Shown here: positions 30,677 to 38,595 of the stretch, in pieces | How the letters are laid out: each line of letters begins with the position of its first letter | How positions within the stretch are numbered: position 1 is the stretch's first letter | Origin: a bacterium | GTDB lineage: Bacteria > Dependentiae > Babeliae > Babeliales > RVW-14 | DNA length: 47,989 bases | NCBI GenBank assembly: GCA_010027825.1 | Contig: RGUK01000002.1 | Span: 1-47,989 of the forward strand | Reading direction: 5' to 3' | Notes under the pieces: generated by a model | What the model was told of the DNA's origin: nothing | Database searches by the model: none | What the model saw: only the letters and a program-made list of their open reading frames with translations | Made by a program: the position numbers and the translations under genes

Positions 30677-31846
30677 GTGGAACCGTTGTTTGTGTTCTGT
30701 GCCGATCTGCACCTTGAAGACGGTGCGTGGTCGTCGCGCCCGGGCATCTACGGTGATGCCTACTACAGTTTCGAACAAATCGTTGATTATTGCATCCAAC
30801 ATAAACTGCCGCTGATTATGGGCGGCGATATTCTTGAGAAAAAGCAAAACCTAGCCCGGCCGATTGCCAAACTTGCCCGCGGGCTGACGCGGCTGCAGAA
30901 CGCCAACGTCAACGCCTACTACATTCAGGGAAATCACGAGTACGACCGAAACGCGCCGTGGCTAAGCGTACACCCGTGGCCTATTCACCTGCACGATGCG
31001 GGCGTTGAGTTCGGCGGTGTAACAGTGTGGGGCCTAGACTGGCACCCCAAAGGCGAGATCCAAGAGGCCTTGAAGACGCTGGTGCCTACAGACACGCAAA
31101 TCCTGATCACCCATCAGGTCTGGAAAGACTTCATGGGCGAGATCGGCCGTACCGAATGCGACCTGACGGACGTACACCACGCCCAGATCGTTTTGGCCGG
31201 CGACTTTCACGTGACCAAGACTGTGACCGGCGTTAACGCCCAGGGCAAGCCCATCACGATGCTGTCGCCCGGGTCTACGGCTATGCAGGACATGGCCGAG
31301 TCACCGGACAAGTTTTTCTTCGTGATCGGCAAAGGGACCGACGAACAAATTGAGTTCCAGCCCGTCCAGTTAAAGACGCGCCGTTTCGCGAATTATGTTG
31401 TCAAAGACGTCGAGACCCTGGACAGGCTCTGTGCCGGGCAACTGGCCAAAGAAATCCAGGCCATGCTCGACTCGGAACTGCCCGAAGAGATCAACAAGCC
31501 GCTGATCCGGATCAAGTTCGATAAACGGCTTCCAGACGCATATTTACGGATCATGACGGCGGTATCCCATTTCGGGCATATTGCGTGTGAAGCAATAACC
31601 GAGAAATCGAATACCCGCTCCGCCATGACCAGCCGGGACACGTCCAAGAACGATTTGACCACCGCCGTAGCCGACCTTTTGGGGGACACCTCGGAAGCCT
31701 ACAAACTGGCCACGGCACTTTTAAACTCTCCTGACCCTGTAAAAGAGTTTGATGCACAGTTTTCTAAATATGTGGGAGAACTAGACGATGCAACTCTTGA
31801 AACTGGAAGTCCGGAATTGGGTGCACCATCGACAGCGGACGTGTGA
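30677..31846 (+). CDS. SbcD/Mre11-like nuclease (phage gp47 type)
   Basis: The 389-residue protein has CADLHLEDGAW near its start, MGGDILEKKQ, QGNHEYDRN, LITHQVWKD and VLAGDFHVTK, the metallophosphoesterase motifs of Mre11/SbcD nucleases. The C-terminal part is the expected capping region plus a helical Rad50-binding end. GTG 30677 follows GGAGG. It acts as a complex with the SbcC-like protein that overlaps it by 59 bases, to process DNA ends in recombination-dependent replication, as gp46/gp47 in T4. Confidence 0.9.
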   Translation: MEPLFVFCADLHLEDGAWSSRPGIYGDAYYSFEQIVDYCIQHKLPLIMGGDILEKKQNLARPIAKLARGLTRLQNANVNAYYIQGNHEYDRNAPWLSVHPWPIHLHDAGVEFGGVTVWGLDWHPKGEIQEALKTLVPTDTQILITHQVWKDFMGEIGRTECDLTDVHHAQIVLAGDFHVTKTVTGVNAQGKPITMLSPGSTAMQDMAESPDKFFFVIGKGTDEQIEFQPVQLKTRRFANYVVKDVETLDRLCAGQLAKEIQAMLDSELPEEINKPLIRIKFDKRLPDAYLRIMTAVSHFGHIACEAITEKSNTRSAMTSRDTSKNDLTTAVADLLGDTSEAYKLATALLNSPDPVKEFDAQFSKYVGELDDATLETGSPELGAPSTADV

Positions 31847-33944
31847 ATTTACACGAGGACTGGTCGCGATTCTCGGAGAGAACGGCTCCGGGAAAAGCAG
31901 CCTGTTCGGTGCGATTCGATGGGCCCTGACCGGCGAAAATCCAAACTTCGGCGTCAAGGCCGACAATATCTCTCAGTACGCGAAAGAGGGCGAGCCTTCG
32001 TTCGTAACGCTGGAGTTCGAGCACAACGGGCACATCGCCATTGTGACTCGCTATCTGCTGCCCGAGAAAGAGCCGTCGATTCTTTCGGTTGACGGCAAGG
32101 AGGCAGCCCGCGGCGACAAGGCCGTCACGGCAGCCATCGAGAAACTCTTGGGTGTCGACGCCAAGTTTATCGGCCGGTTCATCATTGTCGGCCAGACGGA
32201 CATCTTTTCGTTCATCGACGACAACCAAACCGACACGGATAAATTTTTCCAGCGTCTATTTAATACAGCCAAGGCGGACAAGTGCCAGGACGTTATTGGC
32301 AAATCAGTGGCGAAGATTCAGATTCCTGAGATCGTCAAGACCTCGTCCCAACTGCTGTTCGAAAAGCAGGCGGTCGAGCACGCACTTGTCGGCGTCGAGC
32401 AACAGATCCGCAAGTTGCCTTCTTTTGACGAATTCCTGAAACTGCAAAAGTCAGATCAGGAGATTCTCAAGCAATGGGAAGCCCGCGAAAAGGCAGCGAC
32501 CGACCTTACACAACTCGGACAGCAGGAGATTGAATATGAAAAGCAATTGGAGTCGATTAAAGCAGACAGCCAGCAGCACGAGGACGACCTTGCCGCCCTC
32601 GTTGATGTTACCAGCGGACAAGAGTCCGCCCACGCCGCGGCCCGAAGTGCTCTCGGGCACTGGCAGAGTTACAAGAGCGTGGCAAAAGCTAAAGCAGAGT
32701 TTCAAGCCGCCAGAGAAGCATTATCGGCACAGCGCCTAGCCAATGTCGCAGTACCGGCTATTGCTGAGGGCGTGATCGAAGAAAAACTTGAGCACATTGG
32801 CGTTCTGCGTAAGCAACTGAAGGAACTGGAAAAGTTCGTCGCGACGTTTTCAGCCGACGGTATTGCCTGCTGCCCTACCTGTATGACGCCTACCTCGGAT
32901 TTGCAAGAACATTTAAAACGCACCCAGGTGTCCGATATTCCTCTTTTGAAATCGACGATTGCTGAGAACGAGGCGGCACTCAAAAAGTATCAAGAAGTCG
33001 ACGCGGCCTATAAAACCTGGGAAAAGAAAGACCGCGAACTGGATACCCGAGAAAAGCAACTCGCGGAAGCCGAGGCTAAACTTGTCGCCGTCAAACCTCC
33101 GGAAAAGAGCGAGGACGAACTTAAAAAGACGGTCAACGAGTACGAGGAATTCCAGCGGGTCAAAGCTGAAATCACGCCAATTGTGATGGAAGCCAGAGAA
33201 AAGAAAGGCAAACTCTCCGGCACACTGGAAAGAATCAAAGAACAGCGGGTGCAACTTAAGGAGCAAATTGCTGACATAAAAGTCACGCAGGCAGACGCCC
33301 ACCTGGCTGAAACTAGGTTGGCAAAATTGCGTGAGCAGGTTGCGGCCAGGCAAAAGTTGGATCAGGAAAAGAATCAGTTGGTCTTTGACCGCGACAAGTT
33401 AGACGAGCAGTATGAGGCCACAAAGCGGCAGGAAAAAGAAAGCGTCAAAACGCGCCAGTGGCTTGAGATTGCCGAACAGGCCCGCGAAGCATTAAAGAAC
33501 GCCCCGCGGCTCGTGGCCCAGCGTAACTTGCTGAAGCTCGAAACGGCGATCAACGAACTGTTGCAGATTTTTGGCGTAAACTTTGTTGTCGCTGTTGCCG
33601 AGGACGGTACTCCAAGTTTTCGGGCGAAGTTTGTTGATGGTCGTGACGTGCCGGCACAGCGGTTGTCGATTGGGCAAAAGACCGTGCTCGCTTTGGCGTT
33701 TCGTGTTGCAGTCAACGCAATGTTCGCCGAAGAGATCGGATTGCTTGCTCTCGACGAACCGACCGCGTCTCTCGACGCGGCACGCATTCGTGCACTCGCT
33801 CCGGTGCTCGAAAAATTGCGTGACTTATCTACGTCAAAAGGTTTACAGTGTTTACTTGTAACCCACGCGTCTAATTTGTCGCATTTGTTTGAGTCGACGA
33901 TTGAACTTGAAGCACCGGAACTTCGGCATGTACCACACAACTGA
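31788..33944 (+). CDS. SbcC/Rad50-like ATPase (phage gp46 type)
   Basis: The 718-residue protein has the Walker A GENGSGKSSLFG near residue 30, a long coiled-coil middle (about residues 180-560) broken by the zinc-hook CCPTC near residue 360, then the signature RLSIGQKTVLALA and Walker B LLALDEPTASLD near the C-terminus. The order is complete and typical of Rad50/SbcC. GGGAG precedes ATG 31788, and the overlap with the SbcD-like gene suggests coupled translation. It tethers and processes DNA ends with its partner. Confidence 0.93.
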   Translation: MQLLKLEVRNWVHHRQRTCEFTRGLVAILGENGSGKSSLFGAIRWALTGENPNFGVKADNISQYAKEGEPSFVTLEFEHNGHIAIVTRYLLPEKEPSILSVDGKEAARGDKAVTAAIEKLLGVDAKFIGRFIIVGQTDIFSFIDDNQTDTDKFFQRLFNTAKADKCQDVIGKSVAKIQIPEIVKTSSQLLFEKQAVEHALVGVEQQIRKLPSFDEFLKLQKSDQEILKQWEAREKAATDLTQLGQQEIEYEKQLESIKADSQQHEDDLAALVDVTSGQESAHAAARSALGHWQSYKSVAKAKAEFQAAREALSAQRLANVAVPAIAEGVIEEKLEHIGVLRKQLKELEKFVATFSADGIACCPTCMTPTSDLQEHLKRTQVSDIPLLKSTIAENEAALKKYQEVDAAYKTWEKKDRELDTREKQLAEAEAKLVAVKPPEKSEDELKKTVNEYEEFQRVKAEITPIVMEAREKKGKLSGTLERIKEQRVQLKEQIADIKVTQADAHLAETRLAKLREQVAARQKLDQEKNQLVFDRDKLDEQYEATKRQEKESVKTRQWLEIAEQAREALKNAPRLVAQRNLLKLETAINELLQIFGVNFVVAVAEDGTPSFRAKFVDGRDVPAQRLSIGQKTVLALAFRVAVNAMFAEEIGLLALDEPTASLDAARIRALAPVLEKLRDLSTSKGLQCLLVTHASNLSHLFESTIELEAPELRHVPHN

Positions 33945-34902
33945 AGAACTCACGTTAAAACTGCACACCGCCGCCAACGGGCACGTGTGGTATTCCAAAA
34001 ACATCGGGCCGCCGGTGAACTCCGAGAAAATCGTAGACGAGTTTCTCAGGTCTTCGGTTTTGACAGGCTTCGGGAAAGCGGTACGTGTTTTGGGCACGCC
34101 CCAAAATGCCGAGTTAATTTCTGCGTTGTATTTGCGTAAATACAAACGCGAAATTGCGGCTGTCGAAGTCGCCGGGCCGAATATTCTCAACCACCGGGAT
34201 GATATTTCGGATCCGCGTGTGGTTCTGCTTCAAATGCGGACGACAGGGTTGGCACCGGCGTGCGGCGGCTGGCACCCTGTCTCTATGCACGACTATCCGA
34301 CGTACGCCATGCTTGCTCGGATGCTGCGAACGCGTTTTGTTTTTGACGACGCGACGCAGGCATATTTGCAACTGCACCCGGCGTACAAAGCCGCACGGTT
34401 TATTCCAACAATAAACGAGGAAAATTTGGCTCGGCTATTGACCGAGATTATTGACCCGCGCTGGTATGTCGACCGCAGGCTTCCTGATCGGGCCGCAAAA
34501 CTTGAATTGTTTCTCGGATTAACACCGCAGATTCAGGACAAGGTGTCAGACATCGGGTGCATTTTGCGGCGGACGCGGGAGTTTCGGTGTGCCACTGTAT
34601 TAAATACATGGAAAACACAGGATCCACAGATCGCAGACGTAAAAGACCCGGCAAATTTTTTGTATCGCATTTATACTGCTGCCGGCGGCGGCCCTCGCGG
34701 CGACCTTCGGGCGTCACAGGCTTTGGCCAGGTATCTGCGATATAACTGGTTGGAGGCACTGGAAAACCGCGGCGGAAAAAAAGACGGGCTTTTCGCCCCT
34801 AACTTATTTTTCAAAACACCCGCAGAAATCGAAGCCTACGCCACGCACATGAAGACGTTTAAATTGCCGACAGACAAAAAATTGGATACGGACACCAAGT
34901 AG
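33928..34902 (+). CDS. Unknown recombination-cluster protein
   Basis: ATG 33928 overlaps the SbcC stop; a TTG at 33889 is rejected. The 324-residue basic product has TRTR-like helices in the middle (MLARMLRTRFVFDDATQAY), and a C-terminal YRIYTAAGGGPRGDLRASQ followed by ALARYLRYNW. It has no clear family. Its place between SbcC and the helicase suggests a role in recombination or replication. Confidence 0.6.
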   Translation: MYHTTEELTLKLHTAANGHVWYSKNIGPPVNSEKIVDEFLRSSVLTGFGKAVRVLGTPQNAELISALYLRKYKREIAAVEVAGPNILNHRDDISDPRVVLLQMRTTGLAPACGGWHPVSMHDYPTYAMLARMLRTRFVFDDATQAYLQLHPAYKAARFIPTINEENLARLLTEIIDPRWYVDRRLPDRAAKLELFLGLTPQIQDKVSDIGCILRRTREFRCATVLNTWKTQDPQIADVKDPANFLYRIYTAAGGGPRGDLRASQALARYLRYNWLEALENRGGKKDGLFAPNLFFKTPAEIEAYATHMKTFKLPTDKKLDTDTK

Positions 34903-34903
34903 T

Positions 34904-35422
34904 ATGCAAGAAGTCACCATTACGCTGCGATTTAACCGGGTATGCCTCGGGGCCGCAAAGCGTCGCAAGCACGGTCAAACGATCTTCTGTTTCGATCGAG
35001 ACCCGAGCAATCGCGTGATGTTCTTGCCTTCGGCTTGGCTGTCTGGTATGCGTTACGCTGCCAAGTTGTCGAACCGGCACCACACGGCAGTAAAAAAGAT
35101 CGATTGGTGTCCGGTTATCGTTGGCGAGCCACGGCCTGATTGGCGGCGAACGATTGTGAGCCAGCAGGGCGAGCAGGCAAAAACACATTACGCACTGCAC
35201 GAGGCTTTTCGGCCTGGAGACACGGTTGTTATTTCTGCTGTCGTTCCAGAAGAGATCACACTTGGCGAATTCGAGCACATGCTTACTTTGATTGGCAAGT
35301 ATCGTGGCTTCTCGCCATTTAACAATTCACAGGAAAAGTATGGGACATTTGAAGTCATATCAGTCGAGCCAGTCGCCGGGCCAGGAAACGACAACGGTAA
35401 TGAGTCAGCCGGTAACTATTAA
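34904..35422 (+). CDS. Unknown beta-rich protein in the recombination cluster
   Basis: The 172-residue product begins VTITLRFNRVCLGAAKRRK, has a FCFDRDPSNRVMFLP strand region, and ends with LTLIGKYRGFSPFNNSQEKYG and FEVISVEPV. The pattern of a GKYRGFSPF segment near the end of a beta-rich protein is one I recall from uncharacterised phage proteins. It overlaps the helicase start by 23 bases. No function assigned. Confidence 0.6.
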   Translation: MQEVTITLRFNRVCLGAAKRRKHGQTIFCFDRDPSNRVMFLPSAWLSGMRYAAKLSNRHHTAVKKIDWCPVIVGEPRPDWRRTIVSQQGEQAKTHYALHEAFRPGDTVVISAVVPEEITLGEFEHMLTLIGKYRGFSPFNNSQEKYGTFEVISVEPVAGPGNDNGNESAGNY

Positions 35423-35981
35423 ACGTGTCGGCAATGTTTTGACGCTCACCGCTGCCGACGGCGGTCCTCTGAGTTCAAGCCTTATCAAAGCCCTGACGCA
35501 CGACCTGCAATACGAGCACGTCGAGCAAGTACACGGCGCCGCCAAGCGGAATCCCGTTACCGGGCAACGGATGTTTTTCCAAACCAAGGAATACAAGTTA
35601 TTCCGAGTTGAAAACGGGCACGTGGTTTTATTGTCGGGATATTTAGCCCGGATGGCCCGCCGGCTGAACAAGCTTGGGTGCCCGGCCACTCTTGTCGACG
35701 CCAGCCCGAAGCGGAAACGGCCGAATTGCTATGTGCCGCAGTGGGACAACCTCAAGGGTCGGATTTCGTTCCGTGCCCGACAGGAAGAGTGCTTGAACAT
35801 CATCGCCAAAGCCCCGTGCGGCGTAATCAAAGCCGTGACGGGTTTCGGTAAAGCACAGCCGGTGTGGGAACCTGTTTATACGCATATCGGTCCGGTGCCG
35901 ATTGGCGGTGTACAGGTTGGCGATTTTGTTATTGGTGCCAACGGTTATCCGACGGAGGGGAAAGTATCCACAAGGCGTTAA
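35400..35981 (+). CDS. UvsW-like SF2 helicase, N-terminal extein plus intein start (frame-broken)
   Basis: ATG 35400 is used; AGGA lies upstream. The reading frame gives about 151 helicase residues, ending GVIKAVTGFGK, the start of the Walker A. From 35853 it becomes intein sequence (AQPVWEPVYTHIGPVPIGG, VGDFVIGANGYPTE) and then runs out of frame after the G run at 35957-35960, stopping at 35981. The fused product would be non-functional unless the frame is corrected, by sequence error, +1 frameshifting or true decay. The helicase would be a branch-migration/dsDNA translocase as UvsW. Confidence 0.7.
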   Translation: MSQPVTIKRVGNVLTLTAADGGPLSSSLIKALTHDLQYEHVEQVHGAAKRNPVTGQRMFFQTKEYKLFRVENGHVVLLSGYLARMARRLNKLGCPATLVDASPKRKRPNCYVPQWDNLKGRISFRARQEECLNIIAKAPCGVIKAVTGFGKAQPVWEPVYTHIGPVPIGGVQVGDFVIGANGYPTEGKVSTRR

Positions 35982-36864
35982 AGACATCGTAGAGGTTGAA
36001 TTCTCAGATCGAACAGTTGTGCAGTGCTGTCGCGAGCACTTGTGGAATGTGCGCACTAAAGCACAGAAACACAGAAACAAGCCGTACGTGACAAAGGCTA
36101 TTGGTGATTTAGAGTCGGATCTATATGACGGCCAGGGAAACGCTAAATGGTTTATTCCCGTCACAGAACCAGTTCATTTTAATGCACGAGTTTTGCCGGT
36201 AGATCCGTATTTGCTTGGCGTGCTTCTCGGTGACGGCGGTTTGACGCAGGGCAGTATTCGGTTTAGTTCCGCAGACCCAGAAATTGTTGAACGTGTTGAT
36301 TCGATTGTGCAGCAAATGGGTTTGTTTACGAACTATATTGCACAATACGATTGGTCAATTACGTGCGGTGTTCGCGGCGGTGCAAATCGTCTTAAGACAA
36401 CACTCGAAGATCTTGGTGTGTGCGTGTTATCAAAAGACAAACGCATTCCGGACGGCTATAAGCACGCTAGTTTTGAGCAACGTTTAGAACTCTTGCGCGG
36501 GCTGATGGATACTGATGGTACGGTTCGCAAAAACAAATACCACGTTGAGTTTGGTGCTGTAGCGTCTAAGCAGTTAGCACATGACGTCTGTGACCTCGTT
36601 CGGTCGCTCGGCGGTGTTACACGAGTAAAAGAGCAGACGTACAAATCACAACCCGGCAAAACGTATTATCGTGTTTCGGTGAATTTGCCTGTGAATCCGT
36701 TTTGGTTACCGCGTAAAGCAAAACTGTGGCGGCCGCAAACGAAACAGGGAAAAACAAAAGCCATTACCGCAATTCGTGACGCCGGTCAGGCTGAGTGCGT
36801 TTGTATTTCTGTCGCCGCAGACGACGGGCTGTATTTGACAACTAATTACACAGTGACGCACAAC
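35853..36864 (+). other. Class 3-type intein with LAGLIDADG endonuclease, in the helicase P-loop
   Basis: The intein sits between GFGK and TTMIG of the helicase Walker A. It begins with Ala (AQPV), not Cys or Ser, and ends VTHN before Thr. Block B has HLW, block F has VCISVAADDGLYLT, and block G has VTHN: the Trp-Cys-Thr set that marks class 3 inteins, which start splicing from an internal Cys. The middle carries two LAGLIDADG-like motifs, LLGVLLGDGG and LLRGLMDTDG. Its 1012 bases are one more than a multiple of three, fitting one extra base (337 residues expected). Confidence 0.8.
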
Positions 36865-37041
36865 ACGACGATGATCGGTGCTGCGGCACTGCTGTTTCCA
36901 GAAGCCCGGATTGACGTAGTGACCAAGAGCGTCGACGTGGCCGAGCGTATTGTTCGGAGCCTCAAGCGGTTACGGCGGGAAGCCTGGCTCACGCCGACGG
37001 CGACGCAGATTTCCTGTTTGCTGACGAAGTGCATCAATTAG
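35902..37041 (+). CDS. Intein body and extein piece of the helicase (second frame)
   Basis: This frame continues the intein from GKYPQGVKDIVEVEFSDR to VTHN, then the helicase TTMIGAAALLFPEARIDVV and SVDVAERIVRSLKRL, where a second frame break occurs at about 36960-36972. The GTG used by an open-frame reading at 35902 is unlikely to be a natural start; the protein is properly the middle part of the helicase. The intein has a homing endonuclease and probably spread by homing. Confidence 0.6.
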   Translation: MAVYRLAILLLVPTVIRRRGKYPQGVKDIVEVEFSDRTVVQCCREHLWNVRTKAQKHRNKPYVTKAIGDLESDLYDGQGNAKWFIPVTEPVHFNARVLPVDPYLLGVLLGDGGLTQGSIRFSSADPEIVERVDSIVQQMGLFTNYIAQYDWSITCGVRGGANRLKTTLEDLGVCVLSKDKRIPDGYKHASFEQRLELLRGLMDTDGTVRKNKYHVEFGAVASKQLAHDVCDLVRSLGGVTRVKEQTYKSQPGKTYYRVSVNLPVNPFWLPRKAKLWRPQTKQGKTKAITAIRDAGQAECVCISVAADDGLYLTTNYTVTHNTTMIGAAALLFPEARIDVVTKSVDVAERIVRSLKRLRREAWLTPTATQISCLLTKCIN

Positions 37042-37892
37042 CAACAATTAACTTTTCTACGGCACTGGCTGCACGATACCGCAACTCTCGCAATTTCGGC
37101 ATGAGTGCCACGCCTTACGCACGAATGGACAACGCTCACGCCGTGCTTGAGCCGCTCTTCGGTCCAATGGTCTTCGACCTGCCGTATCAGCAAGCGGTGG
37201 AACTTGGGCTGGTTGTGCCGGTGCGGGTTAATTGGTTGCCGATTCGCCTCGGCCACAATCCCGCGGAACGTTTCGGAAACCGCGTCGCCAGAAAGCGTCA
37301 CGGCATCTGGACAAACTACGAGCGGAACCGTATCATCGCCGCGGCCATTCGCGAGTACCCCGAGACGCATCAGATCTTGGTACTCGTAGAAACCATTGAA
37401 CATGCTGTTCACTTGGGGCGACACCTGCCAGAGTTTACGCTCATGTATTCGCAAATGTCGCCGCAGGACTGTGCCCAGTACAAGCGCTTGAAGTATTTGC
37501 CGGCGGATTATTCGCCGCTCAACGACTTCCAGAAGCACGATCTGCGGTCGCAGTTTGAAGCGGGTACTTTGCGGCACGTGATCGCTACAGACGTTTGGTC
37601 GACCGGCGTCGATTTTGAGCAGTTAAATGTTCTTGTGCGGGCAGACGACCGCGACAGCGACATCGTTGACGTGCAGGGCCCGGGCCGTGTAAGCCGTATT
37701 TACACTGCCCCGAACGGAGCGAAAAAAGAATACGGCGAAGTTTTGGATTGCATGGATACGTTCGATCCCACGTTCTATCGTAAGAGCATGGGCCGGCGTA
37801 ACAGCTATAAACTCCTTGGATGGGAGCAAAATTGGAATGACGCACAACGCAGTTGGCGGAGCAGCGATAGACCACCCGCTGCTGAATTATGA
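37029..37892 (+). CDS. UvsW-like SF2 helicase, C-terminal part (third frame)
   Basis: This frame, open upstream to VTAGSLAHADGDADFLFADE near 36969, carries motif II DEVH (37023-37034), then motif III MSATPYARMD, and motif V/VI regions IATDVWSTGVDFEQL and QGPGRVSRIY, all of SF2 helicases. The GTG at 37029 lies inside DEVH and is an artificial start. The 287 residues complete the helicase. About 20-25 residues between SLKRL and VTAGSL seem to be missing compared with UvsW-like proteins, with a frame change. Confidence 0.75.
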   Translation: MHQLATINFSTALAARYRNSRNFGMSATPYARMDNAHAVLEPLFGPMVFDLPYQQAVELGLVVPVRVNWLPIRLGHNPAERFGNRVARKRHGIWTNYERNRIIAAAIREYPETHQILVLVETIEHAVHLGRHLPEFTLMYSQMSPQDCAQYKRLKYLPADYSPLNDFQKHDLRSQFEAGTLRHVIATDVWSTGVDFEQLNVLVRADDRDSDIVDVQGPGRVSRIYTAPNGAKKEYGEVLDCMDTFDPTFYRKSMGRRNSYKLLGWEQNWNDAQRSWRSSDRPPAAEL

Positions 37893-38595
37893 CTGGCACC
37901 GGAATCTACAGCCGGCCCAACTGGCGGCGTACATTCGTTACCAGTACATCTGGCAAAAAGATAACGCCGTAGATTGGGATTCCCCAGCACACACTCGTCG
38001 CCGACCGAATTGGGACGGCGGCAAGGATTTATACGGCGTAAAGCACACCAGCACGTGGGGCGAAATCGTCAAACGTGTTTCGGATCACGTGGCTGATCCA
38101 GGTATGTGGGTGCACGCCCATTTTTCTACGGCCGCCAATATGCGGTTGCAGTTAAATCCGGCAAACGCCTCGTTGCCCGAGATTAGGCCGAGCATGCTGC
38201 ACTCCAAAATGTCAGCACAAATTTACGACAAGTATTTGTCTTTTATGCCGGAAGTTATTTGGAGTCAATATGAGATCGCAGGTAATACGATTGAATCTCG
38301 TTTCCGGACATCAGCGTCTATAGGCCTGACACCGGACGAACAGCAATTGTATGTTCTCTGTGACGAGAGTTATGTAACAGCCACGCCGTTTTTTCGGCAC
38401 GCATTTGCTGCTGCTGGCGGCTGTGTCGACGCTGTCGAGCAGTATTTGTGGGTTGCGGCACTGGATTACGAAGTCCATCAGCGCGTGTATGACAGCGTTG
38501 TGGCAAACAACCAAAAGGAATCCTGGTGGGTCACCGACGACCTCCGTGCCGCGGTTGTTCAAATTCGTCAACACTGGGAGAACTACAATGGCTAA
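37837..38595 (+). CDS. Unknown helicase-cluster protein
   Basis: ATG 37837 follows GGGAG by about 12 bases and overlaps the helicase by 56 bases; the open frame from 37816 is less likely. The 252-residue product has YDWHRNLQPAQLAAYIRYQY, then RPNWDGGKDLYGVKHTSTWG and helices in its second half. The C-terminus overlaps the DnaB-like gene by 8 bases. It may be a helicase loader or another replication partner, but no motif proves it. Confidence 0.6.
   Translation: MTHNAVGGAAIDHPLLNYDWHRNLQPAQLAAYIRYQYIWQKDNAVDWDSPAHTRRRPNWDGGKDLYGVKHTSTWGEIVKRVSDHVADPGMWVHAHFSTAANMRLQLNPANASLPEIRPSMLHSKMSAQIYDKYLSFMPEVIWSQYEIAGNTIESRFRTSASIGLTPDEQQLYVLCDESYVTATPFFRHAFAAAGGCVDAVEQYLWVAALDYEVHQRVYDSVVANNQKESWWVTDDLRAAVVQIRQHWENYNG

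Noticed and set aside
35400..37892. Three independent genes in place of one helicase
   Set aside because: SF2 motifs run in order across three frames, interrupted by one intein; the starts inside the intein and inside DEVH are artificial.
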